Notes under the pieces: model-generated
What the model saw: only the letters and a program-made list of their open reading frames with translations
Database searches by the model: none
Told to the model about the DNA's origin: nothing
In this document: one piece after another, positions 56,307-64,000 of the stretch
Position numbering within the stretch: the stretch's first letter is position 1
Layout of the letters: the number at the start of each line of letters is the position of its first letter
Source of the DNA: a virus
Direction: 5' to 3' (one strand)
Virus record (IMG/VR): IMGVR_UViG_3300037882_001264
Coordinates: 1-64,000 of that record
Length of the DNA: 64,000 nucleotides
Position numbers and translations under genes: made by a program

Positions 56307-59300
56307 TGCGACCCTCACGTATGCGTAGGCGAGCGAGCCGAGGGCTGCTGCGAGGAGGATCTTCCTTGCCCTCACTGAGTACCTCATCAGACGCAAAGAT
56401 GTGGGACGGGTGGATGTCGCTGGGCCAGTAGTCCTCGCCCAGGTTGCCCCGGTAGGGGGTCTCAGCGTGCTCCATGTGCTGTGCGGCTGGGTTGTTGACG
56501 CTACCCCTCACGACGCGCACCGGTACATGGCTGACGCCCTCCTCGTGAGCAGCCTGGACTCGGTGGTTGCCTTCGCCGAGGTAGGCATGGTGGGTCTTCG
56601 GATCGAAGATTACCATGGCCGGATCCTTGAACCCCTCGCCGTTGCGGAGGGACTCGCGGTAGTGCTCTACGCCGGAGCGCTCAGTCTCGTTGCCGTGCAT
56701 CTTGCGCAGCGCGTCGGTGCTGACATAGCCGATGACAGATCGGTCCTCGCCCTGACCGCCCATGCCGCTGTCACGGTAGTGGTTCATGTTCGGGTGCAGC
56801 GTCGTGGGGTCGACCTTCGAGGCGATCTTCTGACCGTGCTGGTCGCGCTTGATGAACATCCCCTCCTCGTCGAAGTCTTCATCCTTGGGCTCGGCCAGGG
56901 TCTGCTTGACGTCGTCGAACTCGTTGTGACCGAAGCCCCGGTCGCCAGTCATGTACCCCTTCCAGCGATTGTAGTGCTGGGTGTGCTGCTCGGGTGTCAT
57001 GTCGCGGACGTCAGGACCGTCGTAGTGGTAGCCCTCGCCGAAGTGATGGCGCGGGGGCTGATCCCAGCCGTCCCGCTCGATCGGCTTTCCAGAGTCAAAC
57101 TCGCTGCCGTGGTGGCTCTCGATGCGGCCATGCTCACCGAATGCCTCGCGCTCGTGCGCGTCGAGGGGGATGACTCGATGCACCTTCACCTTGTCGAAGT
57201 GCTCGGCGGGTATGAACTTCTCTCCGCCCCATCGCTCGTCGGTAGCGACTCCCTTGGGGGAGTGGATCTCTGCCACGTATGGGCGAACGTAGCCCTGCGT
57301 TCCAGTCCAGTCGCTAGGGCGCTCAGCCGTGTAGAGGCCCTTGTGCTCGCGAGGACGGATGGACAATGCGTTGTCCTCCGGCTGGTGGTCCGGGTTCAGC
57401 GCGAAGTGGGGGTTATCAGTAAGGTGGTAGGTCACCTCGTGATCCTGAGACGACGTCTTCTGGTCGGGGAAGCGAGCATCGACCAACTGCTGCCACAGCC
57501 CCGCCTGGTCGAGGTACTTCTCGACGGCGTTGCGGTAGTCGAACACACCCTGGCCATGCGGGCCGAATGCCCCCGAGCGCGAGGAGTGGATGTGCTCCCA
57601 GATGCGCTTGGCACGGTTCGAGCGCGCTGGCTCCGGGAGGGCGAGCGCACCCTTGACCTGCTGCGCGACGCCCTCGAAGTAGTACCACTCCGTCGGCGAG
57701 AACTTGTGGCCCTTCGGCTCGCTGACGGGGCGCACGGCCCACTCGTCGTCGGAGAGGTTGTACGCGGCGTAGGGCTTGATCACGCGGATGTCGTAGGAGT
57801 TCGGGTTGACGTAGAAGGTGCTCGACCAGGGGCCGACACGCACCTTGCCACCCTCGGGGTCGCCAGCCCATTCCCACTCGGGGACTTCGCTGGAGGGCAC
57901 GTTGAGGTAGACACCTTCGAGGTTGCAGTGCTCACGCAGTTCAGCGTTGAGGTGAGCCGACACCATCTTGGGGCTCATGCCAGCGAACTGCGGATTGGCC
58001 TCGACCAGCCCCTTGTACTCGACGCCGATCAGTGTGTCGAGGTCATCGTTGAGCCGGTACTTCGGGTCGACTTCGCGATCGGCTGCATGAGCCTGGATGG
58101 CGTTCTTGTCAGCCCACCACTCGGAGATGCTGGAGCCAGCGATGTAGACCTTGCTCCAGGTGCGCCAGTTGGAGTAGCGACCGTCCCACCATGCAGCCAG
58201 TCGCCCCATGGCGTAGTCGCGGACCTCGGGGCGGATCCTGTCGCCGTCGAACAGGCGCGGGTCAAGGCTACCGTTCGTCGGGGCGAAGAGGCGGTCGGTC
58301 GGTTGCCAGGTGTCGAGGACGTGAGACTCGCGAAGAAGCGCCTGCTTTATCGTCTTCCATGGGGTGTGCTTGACCTCCTTGCGGAGCGCGGGCATGTCGG
58401 GTAGATCAGCGATGTCCCACCAGGCCACGACCTCAATGTCATCACCCTTGGGGTCATCGGGATTGCGGACGTGACGGTCTTCGTGGTCGGGATTGAGGTC
58501 GATGTCATCCTCGGTGGGGATCGTCAGGACAAACCCCTGGTAGATCCCGTTCGGGCTGACCCAGTTCGCCGTGACCTCAGCGTCGCTGGGGATCTTCAGC
58601 CCGGTCTCCTCGGAGAACTCACGGCGTGCAGCGGCGAGGGGGTCCTCACCCTCATCGATATGACCTCCGGGGAACTCCCAGGTGCCACGAGCCGGGTCCG
58701 ACTCGTCCTCGTTGGAGCGCTGGATTAGCAGGATGCGACCGGAGTCCTTGGCCTTGAGGCACAGCCCCGCAACCTCGATGCTCTTCGCCTCAGCAAAGTG
58801 CTGGAGGATCGACACCGGCTGGAAGTCCTTCTTGCGGAGCCGAGGCCTTGCCTTGGTAGCGTCCTCGTATGCGACTTCGTGCTGGTCCCAGTCGTGCGGC
58901 TCGTACACGTCGCTGCCGTCAGAAACACTCTTGACGAATCCCCTGCCATCGCGGGTGAGGTCGTCAGAGTGCATTGGCAGGGTGTCGACGTGACCGGCGT
59001 CGTGCAGTTGCTGGGCGTGCTCCAGCATCTTGCGCGCGACACCCTTGCCGTCGTACCCCCGGCCCACCTGCACCCAGGTGATCTCACCGGGCTTGTACTG
59101 GCGGCTGCCGTCCTTGCCGACCCACGAGAGGCTCCCGACAGGAGCACCGCGATCTGGCAGCCGGGCGTGGATAACGTGCTTCTCCCCACCGAGGGTGGGC
59201 TGCTTCTCGTAGTGGAGTTTCAGACCATCGAGCGAGTAGTCATCGCCGAATCCACCAAAGTGCTGGAGAACCCCGAGAGTGTAGTCATGCTTGGTCCCCT

Positions 59301-59790
59301 TGGGGTCGGCCACCTCATCGTGGAACGCCCCGGGGTCCTTTCCGGACTCTTCGCCGTCCTCCCAGTTGCTGTCATCCCACCCTCTGGTGTTCATCCAGGT
59401 CCGACCGTCCTCAGACAACTCAGGAGAGTGGATGGGAAACGAATCGGCCTGGCCACTGGTGTAACGCTCCTTGGCGTGTTCCATCATGGCGCTGGCAATG
59501 CCCTTGCGACGATGGTCCTCATGAACCCACACATTGGAGATCTCACCCGGGTAGTGCCCATCGGACTCCGAGTACCTCTCCGATTCGCGAGGAGCCCAGG
59601 TCATGCTGCCCACGAGCCCACCCGAGGATGGGCTGTGAGCCTCAACAGCATGGTGGGGAGTTATGTAGTGGGGCGTTCCGTCACCCTTCCTGCGCCCCGG
59701 GAAGAAGCGGAACTTCAAGTCTGAGGGCAGATCTCCGCTGGAGCCGCCAAAGTGCTGAAGCAGGGAGGCACCATCGGGCTGCTGGCTCAC
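56299..59790 (-). CDS. Multi-enzyme fusion: GNAT-GNAT-Nudix-NTase-like-ART-like-ParB-like
   Basis: 1163 aa from GTG behind GGAGG. Domains in order: GNAT (motif HRRKGIA, about 93-99); second GNAT (YDGKGVA, 246-252); Nudix hydrolase with a perfect GX5EX7REUXEEXGU box (376-398); nucleotidyltransferase-like (GSS at 552, DDLD at 582); ART-like (YHLTDNPHF to about 880); C-terminal ParB-like (GEGNHRVQAA, 1072-1081). The first three modules each begin with an L-Q-H-F motif (11-14, 175-178, 329-332), as in a modular polyprotein. It follows the terminase, so it may be packaged or act early after ejection. GNAT and Nudix calls are firm; the nucleotidyltransferase and ART calls are tentative. Confidence 0.75.
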   Translation of the reverse strand: MSQQPDGASLLQHFGGSSGDLPSDLKFRFFPGRRKGDGTPHYITPHHAVEAHSPSSGGLVGSMTWAPRESERYSESDGHYPGEISNVWVHEDHRRKGIASAMMEHAKERYTSGQADSFPIHSPELSEDGRTWMNTRGWDDSNWEDGEESGKDPGAFHDEVADPKGTKHDYTLGVLQHFGGFGDDYSLDGLKLHYEKQPTLGGEKHVIHARLPDRGAPVGSLSWVGKDGSRQYKPGEITWVQVGRGYDGKGVARKMLEHAQQLHDAGHVDTLPMHSDDLTRDGRGFVKSVSDGSDVYEPHDWDQHEVAYEDATKARPRLRKKDFQPVSILQHFAEAKSIEVAGLCLKAKDSGRILLIQRSNEDESDPARGTWEFPGGHIDEGEDPLAAARREFSEETGLKIPSDAEVTANWVSPNGIYQGFVLTIPTEDDIDLNPDHEDRHVRNPDDPKGDDIEVVAWWDIADLPDMPALRKEVKHTPWKTIKQALLRESHVLDTWQPTDRLFAPTNGSLDPRLFDGDRIRPEVRDYAMGRLAAWWDGRYSNWRTWSKVYIAGSSISEWWADKNAIQAHAADREVDPKYRLNDDLDTLIGVEYKGLVEANPQFAGMSPKMVSAHLNAELREHCNLEGVYLNVPSSEVPEWEWAGDPEGGKVRVGPWSSTFYVNPNSYDIRVIKPYAAYNLSDDEWAVRPVSEPKGHKFSPTEWYYFEGVAQQVKGALALPEPARSNRAKRIWEHIHSSRSGAFGPHGQGVFDYRNAVEKYLDQAGLWQQLVDARFPDQKTSSQDHEVTYHLTDNPHFALNPDHQPEDNALSIRPREHKGLYTAERPSDWTGTQGYVRPYVAEIHSPKGVATDERWGGEKFIPAEHFDKVKVHRVIPLDAHEREAFGEHGRIESHHGSEFDSGKPIERDGWDQPPRHHFGEGYHYDGPDVRDMTPEQHTQHYNRWKGYMTGDRGFGHNEFDDVKQTLAEPKDEDFDEEGMFIKRDQHGQKIASKVDPTTLHPNMNHYRDSGMGGQGEDRSVIGYVSTDALRKMHGNETERSGVEHYRESLRNGEGFKDPAMVIFDPKTHHAYLGEGNHRVQAAHEEGVSHVPVRVVRGSVNNPAAQHMEHAETPYRGNLGEDYWPSDIHPSHIFASDEVLSEGKEDPPRSSPRLARLRIREGRNV

Positions 59791-60008
59791 GGTCACCTCC
59801 ACACCCTTTCGGGGCCCCCACGCTGAGAGCGACAGCAATGACTGAGGGGCCCCTCCCGGAACTCAGTCCAGGTCGGGGCCCCTCTGCGTGCCGATCCTGC
59901 CACAGCAACCCGCCAGAGACGCTGGGCGGACCTTGCACGCTTGGAGGGGGTTACCCTCCGTCGGCCATAGTATGGCACAACCGACCCAAGTGGTGCAACC
60001 CGGGTCGG
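59791..60008 (-). promoter_or_regulatory. Structured leader of the multi-enzyme gene, with leader element copy 7
   Basis: 218-nt gap between terminase and multi-enzyme gene. It contains CCGACCC/GGGTCGG and GGAGGG/CCCTCC hairpins and three GGGGCCCC palindromes, two of which pair as a perfect 10-bp stem (GAGGGGCCCC / GGGGCCCCTC). The last palindrome is followed by CCGAAAGGG, the seventh leader element (59797-59819). No U-run terminator and no clear -35/-10 pair is visible. Confidence 0.5.
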
Positions 60009-62048
60009 CTAGAAGCGGTGCCTCTTAGCGCCCCTGCGCTGCGGGGCCCAGTCGGGCCGATCGGGGTCTCCTCGACGAGCGCCGTTCCCGAAGTTCGAGA
60101 GCGCATCGCCCGGGTCTTCGCGCATGCCCGGGAAGGGGTCCGCTCCGCCCTGGAGCGCGCCACGCGGGCGGAAGTTCGACAGGTCCGCGTGCATGAAGTT
60201 GTTGACCTGCTCGCCGATGAGGACGTGAATGACTTCCATCATGCAGTCGGCGATGTCCTTGGACTGCACCGGCCCAGCGGAGGGGTGGTCGACCCGGCCG
60301 TTCTTCATCTGGAGGAACCGCAGTTCGAGGTCGGCGCGCTCGTTGTATGGGGCGTGCACGAGCCCGAGGTTGATCGCGGCCTTGGCGCTCTCCTTGACGG
60401 TCCAGTCGTACTGGCGGGTCGTGGTCTTCTCGAAGACGGTGACACGCTTGGGCATCGAGGTGTTGCGGATGCGCTTCTGCAACTTCTGCACCGACGCCGG
60501 GGAGTTGTACTGGTCGTAGGTGAACTCCTCTGGGTAGAACTTCGTGATGACGTTCTCCCAGATCCAGTCGTCGACCTGCTCGTAGTCGATGATGCCGTCC
60601 GGGTAGTCGGCGGGATCGAAGTGCCGGACCAGGTCGAAGACGCAGTGCAGTCGCCCTGCCTCATCAGTCTCAGTGTGGGCAACGGCGAGGCCGTACTTGT
60701 CGTTCACCTTCGAGGGGTCAGCGTGCCCCTTGTAGGCGTACATGAGGAGCCCGCCGGTCTGGGTCGTGATGGCAGGAGGACCGTACTGCTGCGGGCGCTC
60801 CGTCCACGGTGCGAAGATGCCCGCGACCTTCTCGCTGTTGAGATAGGCATCGATCGCTGTAGCAAAGCGCGACTCGCGCTCGACGGCGAAGGTCTCGGGG
60901 TTGGCTCGCTTGAGCCTCTCCATCGACTCGTCGTAGGTCTGGATCGCGCCCTTGAGTGGCTCGAAGGTCGGGGGCATGCTCTCGCGGTACTCGCCCAGGT
61001 CGCCGTCGAACTCCGGCGGGAAGAGGGGGATCTGGTCAGCCTTCTCCCAGTCCTTGTAGATGTCCCATGAGGCCAACTGGAACATGGCGATCTCGGGGTA
61101 CAGCGCAGTGCCGTGCTCGTTCAGTTCGAGGGAGTGCTGGTAGTTCTCGTAGAACTGGCCCATCATCTGCCAGGGGCTCGACGGCTCGACGATGAAGGCG
61201 TCCTTGCCGAACTGGTCGAGGGCCGGAGTGGCGGCCTGGTAGACCTCTTCAGCAGAGCGGTTGGCGCCAGAGGCCACAACGTGAGCCATCTCGTCGTAGG
61301 CCTGCATGAACGACGTCGGACCACGACCGGCCATCAGGGTCGACTCCTTCGGCACGATGCCGAAGGATGCCATGTCCTGCTCAGCGTTGATGCCCTTGCG
61401 TTCCATCTCCTTCATTCGGACCCAGTCCGAGGGGGCGTAGATCGTCAGGCTCTCGCCGAGCAAGCGCGAGATGTAGGGAGCGAAGCACGTCGATCCGGAG
61501 ATGACGTTGACGAGGTCCTGCCACACCTGAGCCTTGGCCTGCTCGCGCTTACCGGCGAACACCATGGCCATCAACTTCTTGTCGCGGTCGACACCGTAGT
61601 AGGCCTGCGGGCCTCCGGGGCGCGACATGTAGTTCCAGAGCACGTAGGACATCATGAGAGCGGTCATGTGCCCCTTACCGGCACGTCGACCCATGACCAG
61701 CAGCACCTCGCGGAACCACGGGTAGCCCCGCGCCTTGAGGTAGCGCATGCGTTCGAGGATGTCTCCTGCGACGCCGTTATAGTTGGTCTGGCGGAACGAC
61801 TCCTGCCACTCGGCCACGACCGCGTAGTCGTAGTCGGTGAAGAGGTCTTCCCGGAGGAAGACGATCTTCATCAGCGTGGCCTGGCGCGGGTAGAGGCTAG
61901 GTCGGTTCAGATACTCCGGACTGACGATCCATGTGATCGGGTCGGGCACCTCGATGATGGAGCCGGATACGATCCGGTGCATGTCCTGGGGCGCGATCCC
62001 CTTGAGACCATCAGGAAGGATCAGGCCGCCGCGACTGGCGAATGCCAT
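60009..62048 (-). CDS. Terminase large subunit
   Basis: 679 aa. Walker A-like GRRAGKG (about 120-126) and Walker B FMQAYDEMAH (247-256) mark the ATPase. The C-terminal nuclease half has GHADPSKVNDKYGLAVAH (about residue 442) and SKDIADCMMEVIH near the end, fitting the RNase H-like fold with acidic ligands. It pumps DNA into the prohead through the portal and cuts concatemers. The ATG lies 3 nt after the preceding stop. Confidence 0.9.
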   Translation of the reverse strand: MAFASRGGLILPDGLKGIAPQDMHRIVSGSIIEVPDPITWIVSPEYLNRPSLYPRQATLMKIVFLREDLFTDYDYAVVAEWQESFRQTNYNGVAGDILERMRYLKARGYPWFREVLLVMGRRAGKGHMTALMMSYVLWNYMSRPGGPQAYYGVDRDKKLMAMVFAGKREQAKAQVWQDLVNVISGSTCFAPYISRLLGESLTIYAPSDWVRMKEMERKGINAEQDMASFGIVPKESTLMAGRGPTSFMQAYDEMAHVVASGANRSAEEVYQAATPALDQFGKDAFIVEPSSPWQMMGQFYENYQHSLELNEHGTALYPEIAMFQLASWDIYKDWEKADQIPLFPPEFDGDLGEYRESMPPTFEPLKGAIQTYDESMERLKRANPETFAVERESRFATAIDAYLNSEKVAGIFAPWTERPQQYGPPAITTQTGGLLMYAYKGHADPSKVNDKYGLAVAHTETDEAGRLHCVFDLVRHFDPADYPDGIIDYEQVDDWIWENVITKFYPEEFTYDQYNSPASVQKLQKRIRNTSMPKRVTVFEKTTTRQYDWTVKESAKAAINLGLVHAPYNERADLELRFLQMKNGRVDHPSAGPVQSKDIADCMMEVIHVLIGEQVNNFMHADLSNFRPRGALQGGADPFPGMREDPGDALSNFGNGARRGDPDRPDWAPQRRGAKRHRF

Positions 62049-62051
62049 TGG

Positions 62052-62303
62052 CTAGATACCGTCCTCGGAATGGGCCATCTCTTCGAGCATGAGCCCGATT
62101 GCGGAAGGGGACGCCGTCGCGTTCGGGACTCGATGGCCGCATACCTGGAACCGGACGACGGCCTGGATCCCGAGGAACTCACCCCGGTCAGTGACGACGG
62201 CCTCCAGGCTGGTGGCAATCTCGTTGTAGTCGGCCACGCAGACCGGACACTTGACCTGACGCGGGACTCGCATGAGTACCGCAGTGCCCGGCTCGAACGT
62301 CAT
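62052..62303 (-). CDS. Small zinc-binding protein before terminase
   Basis: 83 aa. VKCPVCVADYNEIATSLEAV then FQVCGHRVP gives CxxC...CxH, a probable zinc site. Mixed alpha/beta. No family recognised. Confidence 0.65.
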   Translation of the reverse strand: MTFEPGTAVLMRVPRQVKCPVCVADYNEIATSLEAVVTDRGEFLGIQAVVRFQVCGHRVPNATASPSAIGLMLEEMAHSEDGI

Positions 62304-62311
62304 GGATCCCC

Positions 62312-62734
62312 CTAGTGGCTGTGCCCCTGAGCACGAGCCTCCAGAGCACGGATGTCTTCCGCGCTCGTCTTGATGACTCCGCCCTCGTCGAGGCCGAGCA
62401 GGTTGTTCGTAACCTCGTGGACCTGCTGGTCCCGGTCGAACGTGAAGCCTGAATCTGCGCGGTCCTTGATGACGATCTCGGGGATGATGACATCCTTGAC
62501 GTTCGTGTCGTACCAGACGACGTCAACGATGAAGCCGATCGCGTGGAAGCGGTCTTTGATCTCACGCTGGAAGGAGTCGTAGTCCTGGGGGGACTGGGCC
62601 TTGTCCTGGAAGTACTTGAGCAGCCCCTCGATCGACTCGATCTCGGAGTCGTAGATGTCGAGGGTCTTGGTCAGATCGCTCTGGGGCGCAGCAGACCCGT
62701 AGGTGCTGGGTTGCCCGATGATCGGAACGCTCAC
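62312..62734 (-). CDS. Protein of unknown function in the packaging module
   Basis: 140 aa from GTG (VSVPIIGQPSTYGS) in a GTGA overlap with a short upstream ORF. Helical middle (TLDIYDSEIESIEGLLKYFQ), beta/helical end. No family recognised. Confidence 0.65.
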   Translation of the reverse strand: MSVPIIGQPSTYGSAAPQSDLTKTLDIYDSEIESIEGLLKYFQDKAQSPQDYDSFQREIKDRFHAIGFIVDVVWYDTNVKDVIIPEIVIKDRADSGFTFDRDQQVHEVTNNLLGLDEGGVIKTSAEDIRALEARAQGHSH

Positions 62735-62826
62735 TGTGTTGCCGCCGTTCGGTAGTAGTTCTGGAACAAGGGTAATGCAGGGGTTGACTTCTCCGCATTC
62801 AGGGTGTATTGCGGGCTATTCCGCAA
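62731..62826 (-). CDS. Possible 31-aa peptide
   Basis: TTG start, ending ...YYRTAATQ, with its TGA overlapping the next gene's GTG (GTGA). That overlap pattern is used throughout the window, but the start codon is weak. Confidence 0.3.
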   Translation of the reverse strand: MRNSPQYTLNAEKSTPALPLFQNYYRTAATQ

Positions 62827-63514
62827 TCTCTAGCGGGGTCTCCTGGATGACTACAGCCTGCCGCCGGGCCGACTCAGCGTAGAGCGCCTTGAGGATCGGG
62901 TGCTGCTCGATGGCCTTGCCGTACTCCTCACGCAGGTGCAGCGGGATGAACTGCTGGGCCAAGGTCAGGTGCACCAGCATGACGTCGCGCCAGACCTGCT
63001 CGTCGATGCCGCCACCAGTGGCTTGCTCGAACTGGTGGAGCAGCGCGGCTGCCCGAAGGACGTCGGGGATGTCCGGCTCAAGGTCTCCGGACTGGAGGCG
63101 CTCGAACCCACGCTGGACGATCAACTGTGCGACGAGGACCTTGTCTGCCTCAGCACCGACAGCGGCCTCGATGTCGACACCGAGGTCCTCCTGCCGACGC
63201 TCGATGACGGCACGCTGGACTGCCGCGCTCGCACCGCTGTGGCCAGACTTCGCGTGGGTGGCGATGCTGCGAACGCTCGGGTGGTCCCACTCATCGCCGT
63301 TCGGCTGGTGGGTGGGCAGGTCGGCCAGGATGCCGGTGTAGGACCTGCCGCCCAGGAGGGCAGCCTCGATCTCCATGCGGAAGGGGCTCTGGCAGACATC
63401 GCATGTGGCGACGGCCTTGCCGTTGTAGATCCGGTTGCCGACCTTGAACCCGACCGCCGCCTGAGGGACGACCTCGGCAGGGAGCGAATCGTCGTCTGTT
63501 GCCATGACGGTCAT
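62816..63514 (-). CDS. Candidate small terminase subunit or zinc-finger DNA-binding protein
   Basis: 232 aa. An N-terminal ATCDVCQSPFRMEIEAALLG segment with CxxC and a later THAKSGHSG could chelate zinc. A helical recognition-like region (RSYTGILADLPTH) follows, then a long helical C-terminus. Its place upstream of the large terminase and the DNA-binding look suggest a packaging role; not proven. Confidence 0.55.
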   Translation of the reverse strand: MTVMATDDDSLPAEVVPQAAVGFKVGNRIYNGKAVATCDVCQSPFRMEIEAALLGGRSYTGILADLPTHQPNGDEWDHPSVRSIATHAKSGHSGASAAVQRAVIERRQEDLGVDIEAAVGAEADKVLVAQLIVQRGFERLQSGDLEPDIPDVLRAAALLHQFEQATGGGIDEQVWRDVMLVHLTLAQQFIPLHLREEYGKAIEQHPILKALYAESARRQAVVIQETPLEIAE

Positions 63515-63515
63515 C

Positions 63516-63845
63516 TCAGGTGGGGTCCCAGGGGTCTAGGCCCGCAGCCCGCCCTCTGGTGTAGTCGACAGCAGTGCTCCGCTTGCCGCCCCCAGGAACC
63601 CCGTCCACGCTGTTCAGGTGAGGGGAGGTGCGGTTGATCTCGCGGTGGTACATGCCCTGGCGGATGGAGGAGTCCGGCGAGCCGCTGGCCGGGTAGACCT
63701 CGCGGGAGCGTCGGTTCTGCTCCTTCCACGGGGTCAGGATGTCGCTCTTGGCGGCCTGACTGGTCACTCCTTCGAGCGACTCCCGGATGAGCCTGTCGGC
63801 CTCTGCCTCAAGTTGGGGGTGGACCCCCGATCGCACGTATCCCAT
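63516..63845 (-). CDS. Protein of unknown function in the packaging module
   Basis: 109 aa, MGYVRSGVHPQLEAEADRLI. Charged, Ser/Arg/Gly-rich and likely partly disordered. Starts one base into the preceding TGA. No family recognised. Confidence 0.65.
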   Translation of the reverse strand: MGYVRSGVHPQLEAEADRLIRESLEGVTSQAAKSDILTPWKEQNRRSREVYPASGSPDSSIRQGMYHREINRTSPHLNSVDGVPGGGKRSTAVDYTRGRAAGLDPWDPT

Positions 63846-64000
63846 CAGACGGCCTGCTCGATTCTGTCGTCGTAGCGCTCCAGCATCCCAGAGTCGATCA
63901 TGAAGCAGAGTCGCTTCAGGCCGTCTGTGGCATACATGGCGACTGGGTTGGTACTGGAGACACCCATCCTCTCGGCGACGGCCTTCTCACGGATGTTCTC
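63845..64000 (-). CDS. C-terminal end of a protein, start outside window
   Basis: The open frame ends with TGA and continues past the right edge. The visible residues (EKAVAERMGVSSTNPVAMYA ... ERYDDRIEQAV) include an ERMGVSSTNP segment resembling part of a helix-turn-helix, so it may be a DNA-binding protein. Confidence 0.6.
   Translation of the reverse strand, partial: ENIREKAVAERMGVSSTNPVAMYATDGLKRLCFMIDSGMLERYDDRIEQAV

Noticed and set aside
56401-58404. 667-aa plus-strand open frame
   Set aside because: Shadow of the multi-enzyme gene, whose domain motifs are unambiguous.
59844-59884. GGGGCCCC hairpin as a Rho-independent terminator
   Set aside because: No T-rich tract follows the stem on the minus strand, so classical termination is unlikely.
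1-64000. tRNA genes, insertion sequences, integrase or attachment sites
   Set aside because: No cloverleaf, transposase, terminal inverted repeat or integrase signature was recognised by eye; a covariance-model scan would be needed to exclude tRNAs fully.

Overview
The window is part of the genome of a large, GC-rich, double-stranded DNA tailed phage, very probably one infecting an actinomycete. The phage assignment rests on a large terminase subunit, a portal protein, collagen-like tail fibres and an endolysin. The host inference rests on small protein families typical of Actinomycetota and their phages (DUF3039, TIGR04338-type metallohydrolase, DUF2786). Every gene I accept lies on the minus strand and is read right to left. 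Genes are tightly packed, with 1-, 4- and 8-nt stop/start overlaps (TGATG, ATGA, GTGA) and many GTG starts. I saw no tRNA, CRISPR array, insertion sequence or integrase. No major capsid, capsid protease, tape measure or DNA-replication gene is recognisable, so those modules probably lie outside the window or are too diverged to see.

Layout in the direction of transcription. (1) 64.0-60.0 kb: packaging genes, including a possible small terminase subunit and the large terminase subunit. (2) 59.8-56.3 kb: a 1163-aa protein joining two GNAT acetyltransferase folds, a Nudix hydrolase, a nucleotidyltransferase-like segment, an ADP-ribosyltransferase-like segment and a ParB-like domain. (3) 56.3-51.1 kb: small genes, several with zinc ribbons. 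(4) 51.1-42.4 kb: large proteins of unknown role (one aspartate/serine-rich with many CxxC pairs), a GT2 glycosyltransferase and a beta-propeller glycosidase-like partner. (5) 42.4-36.7 kb: portal, a 949-aa SWIM zinc-finger protein and a second ParB-like protein. (6) 36.6-13.0 kb: about 65 small genes of mostly unknown function, including several small membrane proteins, a two-domain endolysin, a HExxH metalloprotease, a DUF2786 protein and a P-loop protein. (7) 13.0 kb to the left edge: fibre and minor tail genes, two of them collagen-stalked paralogues. This region also holds an adenylate-forming (ANL) enzyme with an adjacent GNAT-like gene, and ends in a very large GSITLGG-repeat fibre that continues beyond position 1.

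Regulation is unusually legible. Twelve good sigma70-type promoters (TTGACA, 17- or 18-bp spacer) face leftwards, nearly all in the small-gene region. Five share a TATTGT -10 box, and four of those also share a long upstream tract. Most of their leaders carry a CGCCAGAGAC box before the ribosome site. Two promoters sit so close to the ATG that leaderless mRNAs are likely. Late (virion) genes instead repeatedly carry a mini-hairpin followed by GGGTAGAGG just ahead of the start. One strong promoter (near 4.75 kb) faces rightwards, antisense to the tail genes. The first fibre gene (1-2770) and several tiny genes were read directly from the nucleotide sequence.
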